64,000 nt of DNA from a bacterium (GTDB taxonomy: Bacteria > Planctomycetota > UBA1135 > UBA2386), in contig JAUILN010000004.1 in the NCBI GenBank assembly GCA_030432695.1, positions 124,001 through 188,000 on the forward strand, in the 5' to 3' direction. The notes beneath the pieces were generated by a model. It searched no databases and had not been told where the DNA came from. It saw nothing but the letters and a program-made list of their open reading frames with translations. Below are positions 16,173-24,339 of this stretch, piece after piece (position 1 is the first letter of the stretch; every line of letters starts with the position of its first letter). The translations under genes and the position numbers were made by a program.

Positions 16173-18893
16173 TCAGTGCGCGTCGAGCCAGTTGTCGCCG
16201 TGCCCCACGGTGACCTCAAGTGGCACCTTCAACTGCGCAGCACCGGCCATCGCGTCGCGCAGCAGGACCTGCAGCTCCTTCAGCTCGTCGCGCGGCACGT
16301 CCAGCACCAGCTCGTCGTGGACCTGCAGCAACAGTCGGCTCTTCAGCCCCCGCTCCCGCAACGCCGCGTGGGTCTCCAACATGGCCCGCTTGACGATGTC
16401 CGCGGCGGTGCCCTGGATCGGCGTGTTCACCGCCATGTTCTCGGCGGCGACACGGAGCATCATGTTGCTGGCGTCGATGTCCGGCAGCGGTCGACGGCGC
16501 CCGAACAGGGTGTGGACCTCGCGGTGCTCGCGCGCCGCGGCCAGCGTGCCGTCGAGCCAGGCCTTCACGCCGGGGAACGCCGCGAAGTAGGCGTCGATGA
16601 ACTTGCGGGCCTCGACCGGAGTCATGCCGGTCTCGCGCGCCAGCCGCGAGGGGCCCATGCCGTAGACCAACCCGTAGTTGATCACCTTGGCCTGCGAGCG
16701 CAGGTCGGGGGTCACCATGCCGGGAAGCAGGCCGTGGACCTTGGCGGCGGTCTCGGTGTGGATGTCGCGGCCCTTGGTGAAGGCTTCGATCAGGCCGGCG
16801 TCGTCGGCGATGTGGGCCAGGATCCGTAGCTCGATCTGGCTGTAGTCGGCGGAGACGAGCACGTGCTTCGCGTCGCGCGCCACGAACGCGCGGCGCACCT
16901 CGCGGCCCCACTCGGTGCGGATCGGGATGTTCTGCAGGTTGGGGTTGTCGGAGGACAACCGGCCGGTCGCCGCCACTGCCTGGTTGAACGAGGTGTGGAT
17001 CCGCCCGGTGGTCGCGTCGACCATCTCGGGCAGGGCGTCGACGTAGGTGCTGCGCAGCTTCGAGAGCTGGCGCCAGTCGAGGATCATCCGCGGCACCTCG
17101 TGGTGTTCGGCGAGCGTCTCGAGCATCGCCGCGTCGGTCTTCCACTGGCCGGTCTTGGTCTTCTTCGGCTTGACGTTGGCCGCGCGGTGGACCTCCAGCT
17201 CGTCGAACAGCACCTCGCCGATCTGTGCGGGCGAGTTGAGGTTGAACTCCTTGCCCGCGCGCTCGTGGATGCGGGCCTGCAGCTCGTCGATGCGGGTCGA
17301 CATCCGCTTGCTCAGCTTCGCCAGGTGGTCGAGGTCGAGACGGATGCCCTCGTTCTCCATCTCCAGCAGCACCTCGATCAGCGGCAGCTCGAGTTCGTCG
17401 AGCAGGGTGCGCAGGCCGGCCTCGTCGAGTTCACCCTCCATCCGTTCGCGGAGTCGCCAGGTGAAGTCGGCGTCCTCGGCGGCGTAGTGCCCGGCTGCAT
17501 CGACGTCGACCTGGTCGAAGGTCAGCTGCTTCTTGCCCGTGCCGAGCAGCTCCTTGGTCGGGATCTTGTGGTAGTCGAAGTAGCGCAGCGACAGCGCGTC
17601 GAGGTTGTGCTGGCCGATGCCCGGCGACAGCAGGTACGACGCCAGCATCGTGTCGAACTCGAGCCCCTGCACCGCCACGCCCGCGGCGCGGAACACGTGC
17701 CAGTCGTACTTGGCGTTCTGCGCGGTCTTGTGCAGCTCCGGATCCTCGAGGATCGGGCGCAGTGCTTCGAGCAACGCCTCGGCGCCGCCTTCGAGGATCG
17801 GCGGGTCGAGGTTGAACGGCACGTAGGACGCCACCCCCGGCTCCCAGGCGAACGACGCGCCGACGATCTTGGCGTGGCGTGCGTCGAGGCTGGTGGTCTC
17901 GGTGTCGACCGCGAAGCTGCCGGCCTCGCGCAGTCCGTCGAGCAGACTCTCCAGCTCAGCCTCGGTGCGCACGATGCGGTAGTCCTGGTCGAGTTCCGGC
18001 GGCTTGTCCTTCGGCACCGCCTTGGCGAGGGAATCGAACTCGAGCTCGAGGAACAGCGCGCGGAGTTCGTCGGCGTCGTATGGATCGGGGACGAGGTCGG
18101 CTGGCTGCACATCCAGCGGCACGTCGGTGCGGATCGTCACCAGCTGCCGCGACAGCTCCGCCATCTCACGGTTCTCGCGCAGTGCCTTCTGGATCGACGG
18201 CGGTTTGACGTCGTCGAGCGCCTCGTAGCAGCCGGCGAGGCTGCCATGCTCCTGCAGCAGCTTGGCGGCGGTCTTCTGGCCGACCCGCGGCACACCCGGC
18301 ACGTTGTCCGACGAGTCGCCCATCAGCGCCAGCAGGTCGATCATCTGCTCCGGCGTGACGCCGAACTTCTCCTGCACCGAAGCCGCGTCGAGGATCTCCG
18401 GCGCCGAGGTGCTGGAACGCAGGTTCCACAGCTTGAGGTGGTCGTCCACCAGCTGCATGAAGTCCTTGTCGCCGGTGACGATGAACACGTCCATGCCGGC
18501 CTCGCGGCCGCGCACCGCCAGCGTGCCGATCACGTCGTCGGCCTCCTGGCCGGCGCTGCGCACGATGCGGATGCCGTGGGCCTGCACCACGCGCTGGATG
18601 TCGTCGAGCTGTTCGATCAGCTCCTCGGGCGCCTTCTCGCGGGTCGACTTGTACTCGGGATACAGCTTGGTCCGCTCGAGGTCCTCGCGCGGCCCGTCGA
18701 ACGCCACGGCGATGTGGTCGGGCTTCTCCCGGTCGAGCAGCGAGCGCAGCGTCGTGGTGAACCCGAAGGTCGCCGAGGTCGGCTTGCCGTCGCGGGTCGA
18801 CAGGCCGCCGCGCGACGACGAGGTGAAGGCGAAGTGCGCGCGGTAGGCGATCGCGGTGCCGTCGAGGAGGAACAGGCGGGGGCGGTCAGCCAT
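16173..18893 (-). CDS. polA: DNA polymerase I
   Basis: A 906-residue three-domain DNA polymerase I for Okazaki fragment maturation and repair synthesis. The 5'-3' nuclease domain (about 1-290) carries FLLDGTAIAYRAHFAF, GDKDFMQLV and the GDSSDNVPGVPRVGQKTA helix-hairpin-helix. The 3'-5' exonuclease is intact by its DTETT motif (Asp 330, Glu 332), so proofreading is expected; many bacterial homologues have lost it. Polymerase motifs A (DYSQIELRILAHI, near residue 683), B (RSQAKVINYGLVYGM) and C (QVHDELVLDV) are complete. The ATG overlaps the end of the upstream DUF368 gene by 8 bases, suggesting an operon with it. Confidence 0.97.
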   Translation of the reverse strand: MADRPRLFLLDGTAIAYRAHFAFTSSSRGGLSTRDGKPTSATFGFTTTLRSLLDREKPDHIAVAFDGPREDLERTKLYPEYKSTREKAPEELIEQLDDIQRVVQAHGIRIVRSAGQEADDVIGTLAVRGREAGMDVFIVTGDKDFMQLVDDHLKLWNLRSSTSAPEILDAASVQEKFGVTPEQMIDLLALMGDSSDNVPGVPRVGQKTAAKLLQEHGSLAGCYEALDDVKPPSIQKALRENREMAELSRQLVTIRTDVPLDVQPADLVPDPYDADELRALFLELEFDSLAKAVPKDKPPELDQDYRIVRTEAELESLLDGLREAGSFAVDTETTSLDARHAKIVGASFAWEPGVASYVPFNLDPPILEGGAEALLEALRPILEDPELHKTAQNAKYDWHVFRAAGVAVQGLEFDTMLASYLLSPGIGQHNLDALSLRYFDYHKIPTKELLGTGKKQLTFDQVDVDAAGHYAAEDADFTWRLRERMEGELDEAGLRTLLDELELPLIEVLLEMENEGIRLDLDHLAKLSKRMSTRIDELQARIHERAGKEFNLNSPAQIGEVLFDELEVHRAANVKPKKTKTGQWKTDAAMLETLAEHHEVPRMILDWRQLSKLRSTYVDALPEMVDATTGRIHTSFNQAVAATGRLSSDNPNLQNIPIRTEWGREVRRAFVARDAKHVLVSADYSQIELRILAHIADDAGLIEAFTKGRDIHTETAAKVHGLLPGMVTPDLRSQAKVINYGLVYGMGPSRLARETGMTPVEARKFIDAYFAAFPGVKAWLDGTLAAAREHREVHTLFGRRRPLPDIDASNMMLRVAAENMAVNTPIQGTAADIVKRAMLETHAALRERGLKSRLLLQVHDELVLDVPRDELKELQVLLRDAMAGAAQLKVPLEVTVGHGDNWLDAH

Positions 18894-19827
18894 GGGCCTT
18901 CTTGGAGGAGAGTCGGGTCGAGACCAGTTCGAGCGCCAGCACGAAGGCGCCGGCGACGACCACCAGGCCGAGCAGGATCCAGGTCTCGGTGGTGCCGAAC
19001 TCGGGCCAGTCGTTGGCGTAGAGCCGCGCCTTCAGGTCGGTCCCCGGCGGAGTGGTCTCGTGCTTGAACGGCCAGATCTTGCGCAGCGAGCCGAGCATGA
19101 ACCCGGCCAGGGCGGCCATCGTGGTGGCGTGGAAGCGGTCGAGTAGCAGGCGCAGCAGGCGGCTGAACGACAGGATGCCGACCACAGCGCCGGCTGCGAA
19201 GGAGCCGACGGTGACCAGGGCGTCCGAGTCGAACTCGAGTTTGGGGATGCCCTTGAGGATGCCGGTGACGTGGTAGTACTGGCCGAGCACCAGCAGGATG
19301 AACGCGCCGGAGATGCCCGGCAGGATCATCGCGCAGATCGCCACCGCACCGCACGCGAACAGGTAGGCGGGGGAGTCCGGTGGTTCCTGGAGGAATGGCA
19401 GGCCGACCAGCCAGAACGCGAGGCCGGCGGCAGCGATGAGGGCCAGGCCCTGCAGCGCTCGCCAGGTCCCGACCATCCGCGCGACCAGCACGCACGACGC
19501 CAGGATCATCCCGAAGAACGCCGCGTGGGTGCGCTGCACGTGGTGGTCGAGCAGGTGGTGCATCGTGCTCGCCAGGCCGACGATGCCGGCGCCGATGCCC
19601 AGGCCGAGGAACGCCAGGAAGCGCAGGTCGCAGTGTTCCGCGGCGGTGCGCCACTCACGGCGCTTCAGCTGGCCGAGCAACGAGGTGTCGATGTGGCTGA
19701 TCGCCGCGACCAGTCGCTCGTAGATGCCGAGGATCAGGGCCATCGTGCCGCCGGAGACTCCGGGGACGATGTCGGCACCGCCCATCAGGGCGCCGCGGAG
19801 GATCTGGGCGAGGTCGGAACGACGCAT
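18886..19827 (-). CDS. DUF368 membrane protein, PopT-like undecaprenyl-phosphate translocase
   Basis: A 313-residue polytopic protein with about nine membrane segments. It has the two signature repeats of DUF368: GGADIVPGVSGGTMALILG near the N-terminus and MILPGISGAFILLVLGQY in the middle. Members of this family (named PopT) were recently shown to return undecaprenyl phosphate to the cytoplasmic face, recycling the carrier lipid for peptidoglycan and other envelope polymers. The window's MraY and MurG use the same carrier. The gene sits between recJ (114 bases upstream) and polA (overlapping by 8 bases) on the minus strand. Family assignment is firm; the exact transport role is inferred from the family. 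Confidence 0.9.
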   Translation of the reverse strand: MRRSDLAQILRGALMGGADIVPGVSGGTMALILGIYERLVAAISHIDTSLLGQLKRREWRTAAEHCDLRFLAFLGLGIGAGIVGLASTMHHLLDHHVQRTHAAFFGMILASCVLVARMVGTWRALQGLALIAAAGLAFWLVGLPFLQEPPDSPAYLFACGAVAICAMILPGISGAFILLVLGQYYHVTGILKGIPKLEFDSDALVTVGSFAAGAVVGILSFSRLLRLLLDRFHATTMAALAGFMLGSLRKIWPFKHETTPPGTDLKARLYANDWPEFGTTETWILLGLVVVAGAFVLALELVSTRLSSKKAHG

Positions 19828-19941
19828 CTTCGGGAACGGGCGCGGGGAACGGGCGCGAGACCGCGCGGGACGAGAGCGCGGAGTCGGGCGCCATCATCCA
19901 CGGTGCCGGGACGGTTCCCAGCGTGAGCGTGGCCCCTTGGA

Positions 19942-21690
19942 TCAGGGCAGCACGATCGGCTCGGGCCGGCCCTTGGCAGGATCCACCGGCCGCTCGAGCT
20001 GCCAGATGACCAGCTCCACCGGGCCTTCCTCGCTGCGCGCCGACAGCTTCGGGCTGTGCACGACGTCGACCAGCTCCTTGATGTCGCGAAACGCCTCGAA
20101 GCGGCGCGCCCCGCCACGGAGCCTTGCCGGCAGCACCAGTCCGTTCTGCGCGACGCGGAACCGGAGGTCGCCCATCCGGGTGTCGACATGCGGCGAGCCG
20201 ACGATGCGCACGCCGCGGGTCAGGAACGTCGGTCGTCGGTTGCCCGCTCCGAACGGTCCGAGCTGGTCGAGCTGGCGGACCGCCCGCGGCTCGAGCTCCT
20301 CGAGTCCAGCCAGACCATCGCTCTCGATGGGCTCGTGCGGGGTCAGGATCTGGTCGGCCAGCGCGTTGATCCGCTCACGGAACGCGTCCAGGTTGTCGCG
20401 GTGGATCTCGAGGCCGGCCGCTGCGGCGTGGCCGCCGTAGCTACGCAGCAGTTCACCGCAGCGGTGCATGGCCTCGCGCAGGTGGATCCGACCCGGGGAG
20501 CGGCCCGAGCCCCGGCCGACGTCGCCGTCGAACGAGATCAGGATCGCCGGCTTGCCGGTGGTCTCGGCGATCCGTGCCGCCACGATGCCGAGGACGCCCG
20601 GGTGCCAGTCCTCGCCGCCGAGCACCAGGATCTCCTCGTCGCGCTCGTCGGCCAACTTGCGGACCCGCTCCATCAGGTCGCGTTCGACCCGGCGACGCCG
20701 TTCGTTGTGGCGCTCCAGGACCTTGGCGGCGTCCTGGGCATCCTGGTAGCCGCGCGCGGTCAGCAGATCGACCGCCTCCATCGCGTGGCCCATCCGCCCC
20801 GCGGCGTTGATCAAGGGCGCGATCCGGAACGCGATGTCCTCCGCCTGCGGGGAACGGCTGCCGAGTCCGGCACAGTCGAGCAGCGCGCGGATGCCGGGAT
20901 TCCGACTCGCGGCGAGCGCCCTCAGGCCGTGGTGGACCATCGTGCGGTTCTCACCGCGCAGCGGCGCGACGTCGGCGACCGTGCCGAGCGCCACGTAGGC
21001 CATCGCGTCGATCAGGAAGCTCCGGAACTCGTCGGCGACCCGGCGCGGCTGGCTGAACGACTGTGCCACCGCCGCGGCGAGCCGGAACGCGACGCCGACT
21101 CCCGCGAGGTCGCGGTCCGGGTAGCCGGCGTCGGGAAGCCGCGGGTTGAGGATCGCGTAGGCGTCGGCGACGTTGTCGCAGGTGCCGTGGTGGTCGGTGA
21201 CGATCACGTCGCAGCCGGCGGCCTGGATCGCGGCGATCGGCGCGATCGAGTTGGTGCCGTTGTCGACCGAGATGCACAGCGTGAAGCCGCCATCCCGGAC
21301 CGCGGCCACCGAGGCGTCGGTGAACGAGTAGCCCTCCCGCCGGTCGGGGATGTGGGGCTTCACGTCCACCTCCATCAGCGAGAAGAACTTCAGCAGCAGG
21401 ACCGTGCCGCTGATCCCGTCGACGTCGTAGTCGCCGTGGATCAGGATGCGTTCGCCGCCCTGGACCGCGCGGCGGATCCGCTCGACCGCCCGCTCCATCT
21501 GCGCGAACCGGAACGGGTCGGCGAGGGTCGAGAGGTCGGGGCGGAGGTGCAGTTTCGCGCGCGCTGGGTCGTCGAAGCCCCGGGACAGCAGCACGCGGGC
21601 CAGGAGGTCGGGCTGCCCGATCGTCCGAGCCAGGGCCTGCTCCCGGGGGTCGGGCTCGGGCACGGTGGTCGGGAGGCGCTCGAACGACAT
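19942..21690 (-). CDS. recJ: Single-stranded-DNA-specific 5'-3' exonuclease RecJ
   Basis: A 582-residue DHH-DHHA1 nuclease for recombination and repair. Metal-binding motifs are visible: HGDYDVDGISGT (motif I), the SVDNGTNS segment, VTDHHGTCDN (the DHH motif), and, in the DHHA1 half, SYGGHAAAAGLEI. The length fits the RecJ core with an OB-type C-terminal domain. The ATG at 21690 was chosen because a TANNNT -10 box sits just upstream; a longer frame to 21768 includes residues unlike RecJ. It heads a minus-strand set with the DUF368 gene and polA and is divergent from selA. Confidence 0.94.
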   Translation of the reverse strand: MSFERLPTTVPEPDPREQALARTIGQPDLLARVLLSRGFDDPARAKLHLRPDLSTLADPFRFAQMERAVERIRRAVQGGERILIHGDYDVDGISGTVLLLKFFSLMEVDVKPHIPDRREGYSFTDASVAAVRDGGFTLCISVDNGTNSIAPIAAIQAAGCDVIVTDHHGTCDNVADAYAILNPRLPDAGYPDRDLAGVGVAFRLAAAVAQSFSQPRRVADEFRSFLIDAMAYVALGTVADVAPLRGENRTMVHHGLRALAASRNPGIRALLDCAGLGSRSPQAEDIAFRIAPLINAAGRMGHAMEAVDLLTARGYQDAQDAAKVLERHNERRRRVERDLMERVRKLADERDEEILVLGGEDWHPGVLGIVAARIAETTGKPAILISFDGDVGRGSGRSPGRIHLREAMHRCGELLRSYGGHAAAAGLEIHRDNLDAFRERINALADQILTPHEPIESDGLAGLEELEPRAVRQLDQLGPFGAGNRRPTFLTRGVRIVGSPHVDTRMGDLRFRVAQNGLVLPARLRGGARRFEAFRDIKELVDVVHSPKLSARSEEGPVELVIWQLERPVDPAKGRPEPIVLP

Positions 21691-21697
21691 CGGACGT

Positions 21698-21725
21698 ATG
21701 GTAGCAGCGGGTCGGGTGTGGTCGA
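21698..21725 (-). promoter_or_regulatory. Putative promoter of recJ
   Basis: On the minus strand: -35 TCGACC (21725-21720), 16-base spacer, -10 TACCAT (21703-21698). The -10 ends seven bases before the recJ ATG, so transcription would begin at or next to the start codon and the mRNA would be leaderless. It lies in the 90-base space divergent from selA. Confidence 0.45.
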
Positions 21726-21780
21726 GTGAGCCGGTACGTTCTCCGCCGCCGCACCGTGCGCGGCCCACGCTGCACCGTCG

Positions 21781-23184
21781 ATGGAAGCTTCAGACGCTGG
21801 TTCTCTGCTCCGTGCTCTGCCCTCCGTCGATGCGTTGGCCCGTGCGGTGACCGACCCGTCGTTGCCGAGGAGGTCGGTGGTGCGTGTCGCCCGCAGCTTC
21901 CTCGACGAGGTCCGGGACGGCCTCCTCGCCGCAGGCGACGGCCCGGTGACGGACGGCGTGGCAACCGGCTTCGGCGGTCTCGGGGTCGAGGTCCTCGCCA
22001 CCCGCCTCGCCGAACGGGTGCGTGCGCGACTCGCGGCGAGACACCGGCGGGTCCTCAACGCCACCGGCGTGGTGCTGCACACCGGCATCGGTCGGGCACC
22101 GCTCGCCGCCGCGGCGCGTGCGGCGGTGGTCGAAGCCGCCGGCTACGCGGTCGTCGAGGTCGACCTCGCGAGCGGTGAGCGCAACGAACGCGAAGAGCAC
22201 GTCGCGGAGCTGTTGTGCGAGCTGCTCGCGGTCGACGGCGCCTTGGTCGTCAACAACAACGCCGCGGCCGTGAACCTGTGCCTGCGCGCGCTCTGCGAGG
22301 GGCGGGAGGCGGTGGTCTCGCGCGGCGAGCTGGTCGAGATCGGCGGCGGGTTCCGCATGCCGGACGTGATGGCGCAGGCCGGTTGCCGGATGGTCGAGGT
22401 CGGCGCCACCAACCGTACCCATCTCCGCGACTACGCCGACGCGTTGCGGGGCGAAGCGACCGGTCTGCTGGTCAAGGTCCATCCGAGCAACTACCGGATC
22501 CTCGGTTTCCACTCGGTTCCCGACCTCGCCGCCTTGGTCGCGCTCGGCCGCGAACACGGTGTTCCGGTGTTCGAGGACCTCGGCTCGGGTCTGCTGCTCG
22601 AGGCGGAGGCAGTGCCGGAAGCGCTCGCCAAGGAGGCCCGGGTGCTCGACAGCGTGCGCAGCGGCGCCGAGGTGGTCTGCTTCTCCGGCGACAAGCTGCT
22701 CGGCGGCCCGCAGGCCGGCATCCTGGTCGGTGATCGGGACCACATCGCGCGCTGTCGCCGCCACCCGCTGTACCGCGCCTTCCGCTGCGACAAGCTGACC
22801 CTGGCCGCTCTCGAGGCGACGCTGCGCATCTACCGGGACGGCGAGCCGCTGGTCGACGTGCCGACCTTGCGCGCGATCGCCCGGCCGGTCGCCGAGCTCG
22901 AGGAGCGAGCCCGGGACCTGGTGCGGCGCCTCGACCTGCCCGGCTGCGAGGTGGTCGAGACCGACAGCTACGTCGGTAGCGGGGCGAATCCCGCGCGGCC
23001 GATGGTGTCGCGGAGCGTGGCGCTGCCAGGCGGCGCCGAGCGGGCGGCCCGGCTGCGCCGGAGCGAGCCCCTGCCGGTGTTCCCTCGGGTCGCCGACGGC
23101 CGGGTGCTGTTGGATCTGCGCACGTTGGCCGACGAGGACCTCGACGAAGTCGCCGCGGCGGTGCGCAGCGGGGTCCTCCGCTGA
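21781..23184 (+). CDS. selA: L-seryl-tRNA(Sec) selenium transferase
   Basis: A 467-residue PLP enzyme that turns Ser-tRNA(Sec) into Sec-tRNA(Sec) using selenophosphate. The N-terminal tRNA-binding domain (about 1-75), the RRVLNATGVVLHTGIGRAPL segment that is a SelA hallmark, and the PLP site with Lys 305 in SGDKLLGGPQAG are all present. The length matches bacterial SelA. It is followed 75 bases later by selD, the source of selenophosphate. selB and the selC tRNA are not seen in the window and must lie elsewhere if the pathway is complete. Confidence 0.95.
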   Translation: MEASDAGSLLRALPSVDALARAVTDPSLPRRSVVRVARSFLDEVRDGLLAAGDGPVTDGVATGFGGLGVEVLATRLAERVRARLAARHRRVLNATGVVLHTGIGRAPLAAAARAAVVEAAGYAVVEVDLASGERNEREEHVAELLCELLAVDGALVVNNNAAAVNLCLRALCEGREAVVSRGELVEIGGGFRMPDVMAQAGCRMVEVGATNRTHLRDYADALRGEATGLLVKVHPSNYRILGFHSVPDLAALVALGREHGVPVFEDLGSGLLLEAEAVPEALAKEARVLDSVRSGAEVVCFSGDKLLGGPQAGILVGDRDHIARCRRHPLYRAFRCDKLTLAALEATLRIYRDGEPLVDVPTLRAIARPVAELEERARDLVRRLDLPGCEVVETDSYVGSGANPARPMVSRSVALPGGAERAARLRRSEPLPVFPRVADGRVLLDLRTLADEDLDEVAAAVRSGVLR

Positions 23185-23259
23185 CGTGGCGGTGTTCGCG
23201 CGGGTGTGATGCGGTAGCGTGATGCCGCCAGGCGGCGCGTGCCGTCCGACGAGTCTCCG

Positions 23260-24321
23260 ATGACGACCGATCCCGACAAACGACTGACCCGCTGGTCCTC
23301 CGCCGCGGGTTGAGCAGCCAAGCTGTCTTCCGAGGGCCTCGGGCAGGTCCTCGCTCGACTGGGGCCGATGGATGACCCCTCGTTGCTGGTGGGAGCCGCC
23401 GGCTTCGAGGACGCGGGAGTGGTGCGTCTCGACTCGGAGACCGCGCTGGTCCTGACCACCGACTTCTTCCCGCCGATCGTCGACGACGCGCGCTGGTTCG
23501 GTCGCATCGCCGCGGCCAATGCGCTGTCCGACGTGTTCGCGATGGGCGGCAAGGTCGTCGCCGCGCTCAACCTCGTGGGCTGGCCCGAGGCCCTCGACCG
23601 TGAGCTGCTCGGCGAGATGCTCGCCGGCGGCCTGGAGAAGATCCGCGAAGCGGGCGGAGTGCTGGCGGGTGGGCACTCGGTGAAGGACTCGGAGGTCAAG
23701 TACGGCCTCGCGGTCACCGGCACGGTCCACCCCGAACGCTATTGGAGCAACGCCACCGCGCGGGTCGGCGACGCGCTGCTGCTCACCAAGCCGCTCGGTA
23801 TGGGGGCGGTGTCGACGGCGTTGAAGAAGGGCCTGCTCGAGGGGCGCGACGACCTGCTCGTGGCGGCGATGACCCAGATGGCGACCCTGAACCGCATCGC
23901 GGCCGAGGTCCTCGCCGACTTCGAGGTGCACGCCGCGACCGACGTCACCGGCTACGGCCTCGCCGGCCATGCCCGCGAGATGGCCGACAATGCCGGCGTG
24001 ACGATGGTGGTGCGGGCCGGATCCCTGCCGGTGTTCGAGGGCGCGTCGGGGTTGGTCGAGGCCGGCGCGGTCTCGGGAGGCGGCAAGCGCGCGCGTGCCA
24101 GCGACGCCGCGAAGGTCGGATTCTCGGCCGCGGTCCCCGAACCGCTCCGTGCGATGGTGTTCGACGCGGAGACGTCTGGCGGGCTGCTGGTCGCCCTGCC
24201 CGCGGCGCAGGCCGAGCGGGCGGCGGCTCGGTTGCGGGACGCGGGTGCTCCGGCCGGCGCGGTGGTCGGCGAGGTCGGAGTGCGCGAGGACGTGGCGGTC
24301 CGGATCGACGCTGGAACCTGA
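23260..24321 (+). CDS. selD: Selenide, water dikinase SelD with in-frame UGA (selenocysteine) codon
   Basis: SelD makes selenophosphate from selenide and ATP. A conventional frame begins only at 23368, which would remove the catalytic N-terminus. Reading upstream in the same frame crosses a TGA at 23311-23313 and reaches an ATG at 23260. The N-terminal peptide then reads RWSSAAG-U-AAKLSSEGL, where U is the TGA and matches the active-site Cys/Sec of SelD (GC-x-x-K in many homologues). The rest has TTDFFPPIVDD, NALSDVFAMGG, GGHSVKD and the C-terminal TSGGLLVAL motif. With Sec at position 18 the protein has 353 residues. The neighbour selA and a hairpin just after the TGA support Sec insertion. 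A GTG at 23239 is an alternative start. Confidence 0.9.
23311..23342 (+). promoter_or_regulatory. Selenocysteine codon and SECIS-like hairpin in selD
   Basis: The TGA at 23311-23313 is followed, 16 bases later, by the hairpin CCGAG (23330-23334), loop GGC, CTCGG (23338-23342). Bacterial SECIS elements are short hairpins with G in the apical loop located about 15-35 bases after the UGA, recognised by SelB. Distance and loop fit; the stem of 5 bp is short, and SECIS identity is inferred. Confidence 0.65.
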
Positions 24322-24339
24322 GCCCGCCGCCGGTCCGGG

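Noticed and set aside
16863..19067. 734-codon plus-strand frame
   Set aside because: Antisense to polA and DUF368; no domain, His/Gln/Arg/Val-rich composition.
20056..21729. 557-codon plus-strand frame
   Set aside because: Antisense to recJ, no recognisable motif.
21790..23970. 726-codon minus-strand frame
   Set aside because: Antisense to selA and selD; composition of a shadow frame.
23368..24321. Start of selD at the ATG at 23368
   Set aside because: It would remove the active-site loop; reading through the TGA gives a full SelD with Sec at the conserved position.
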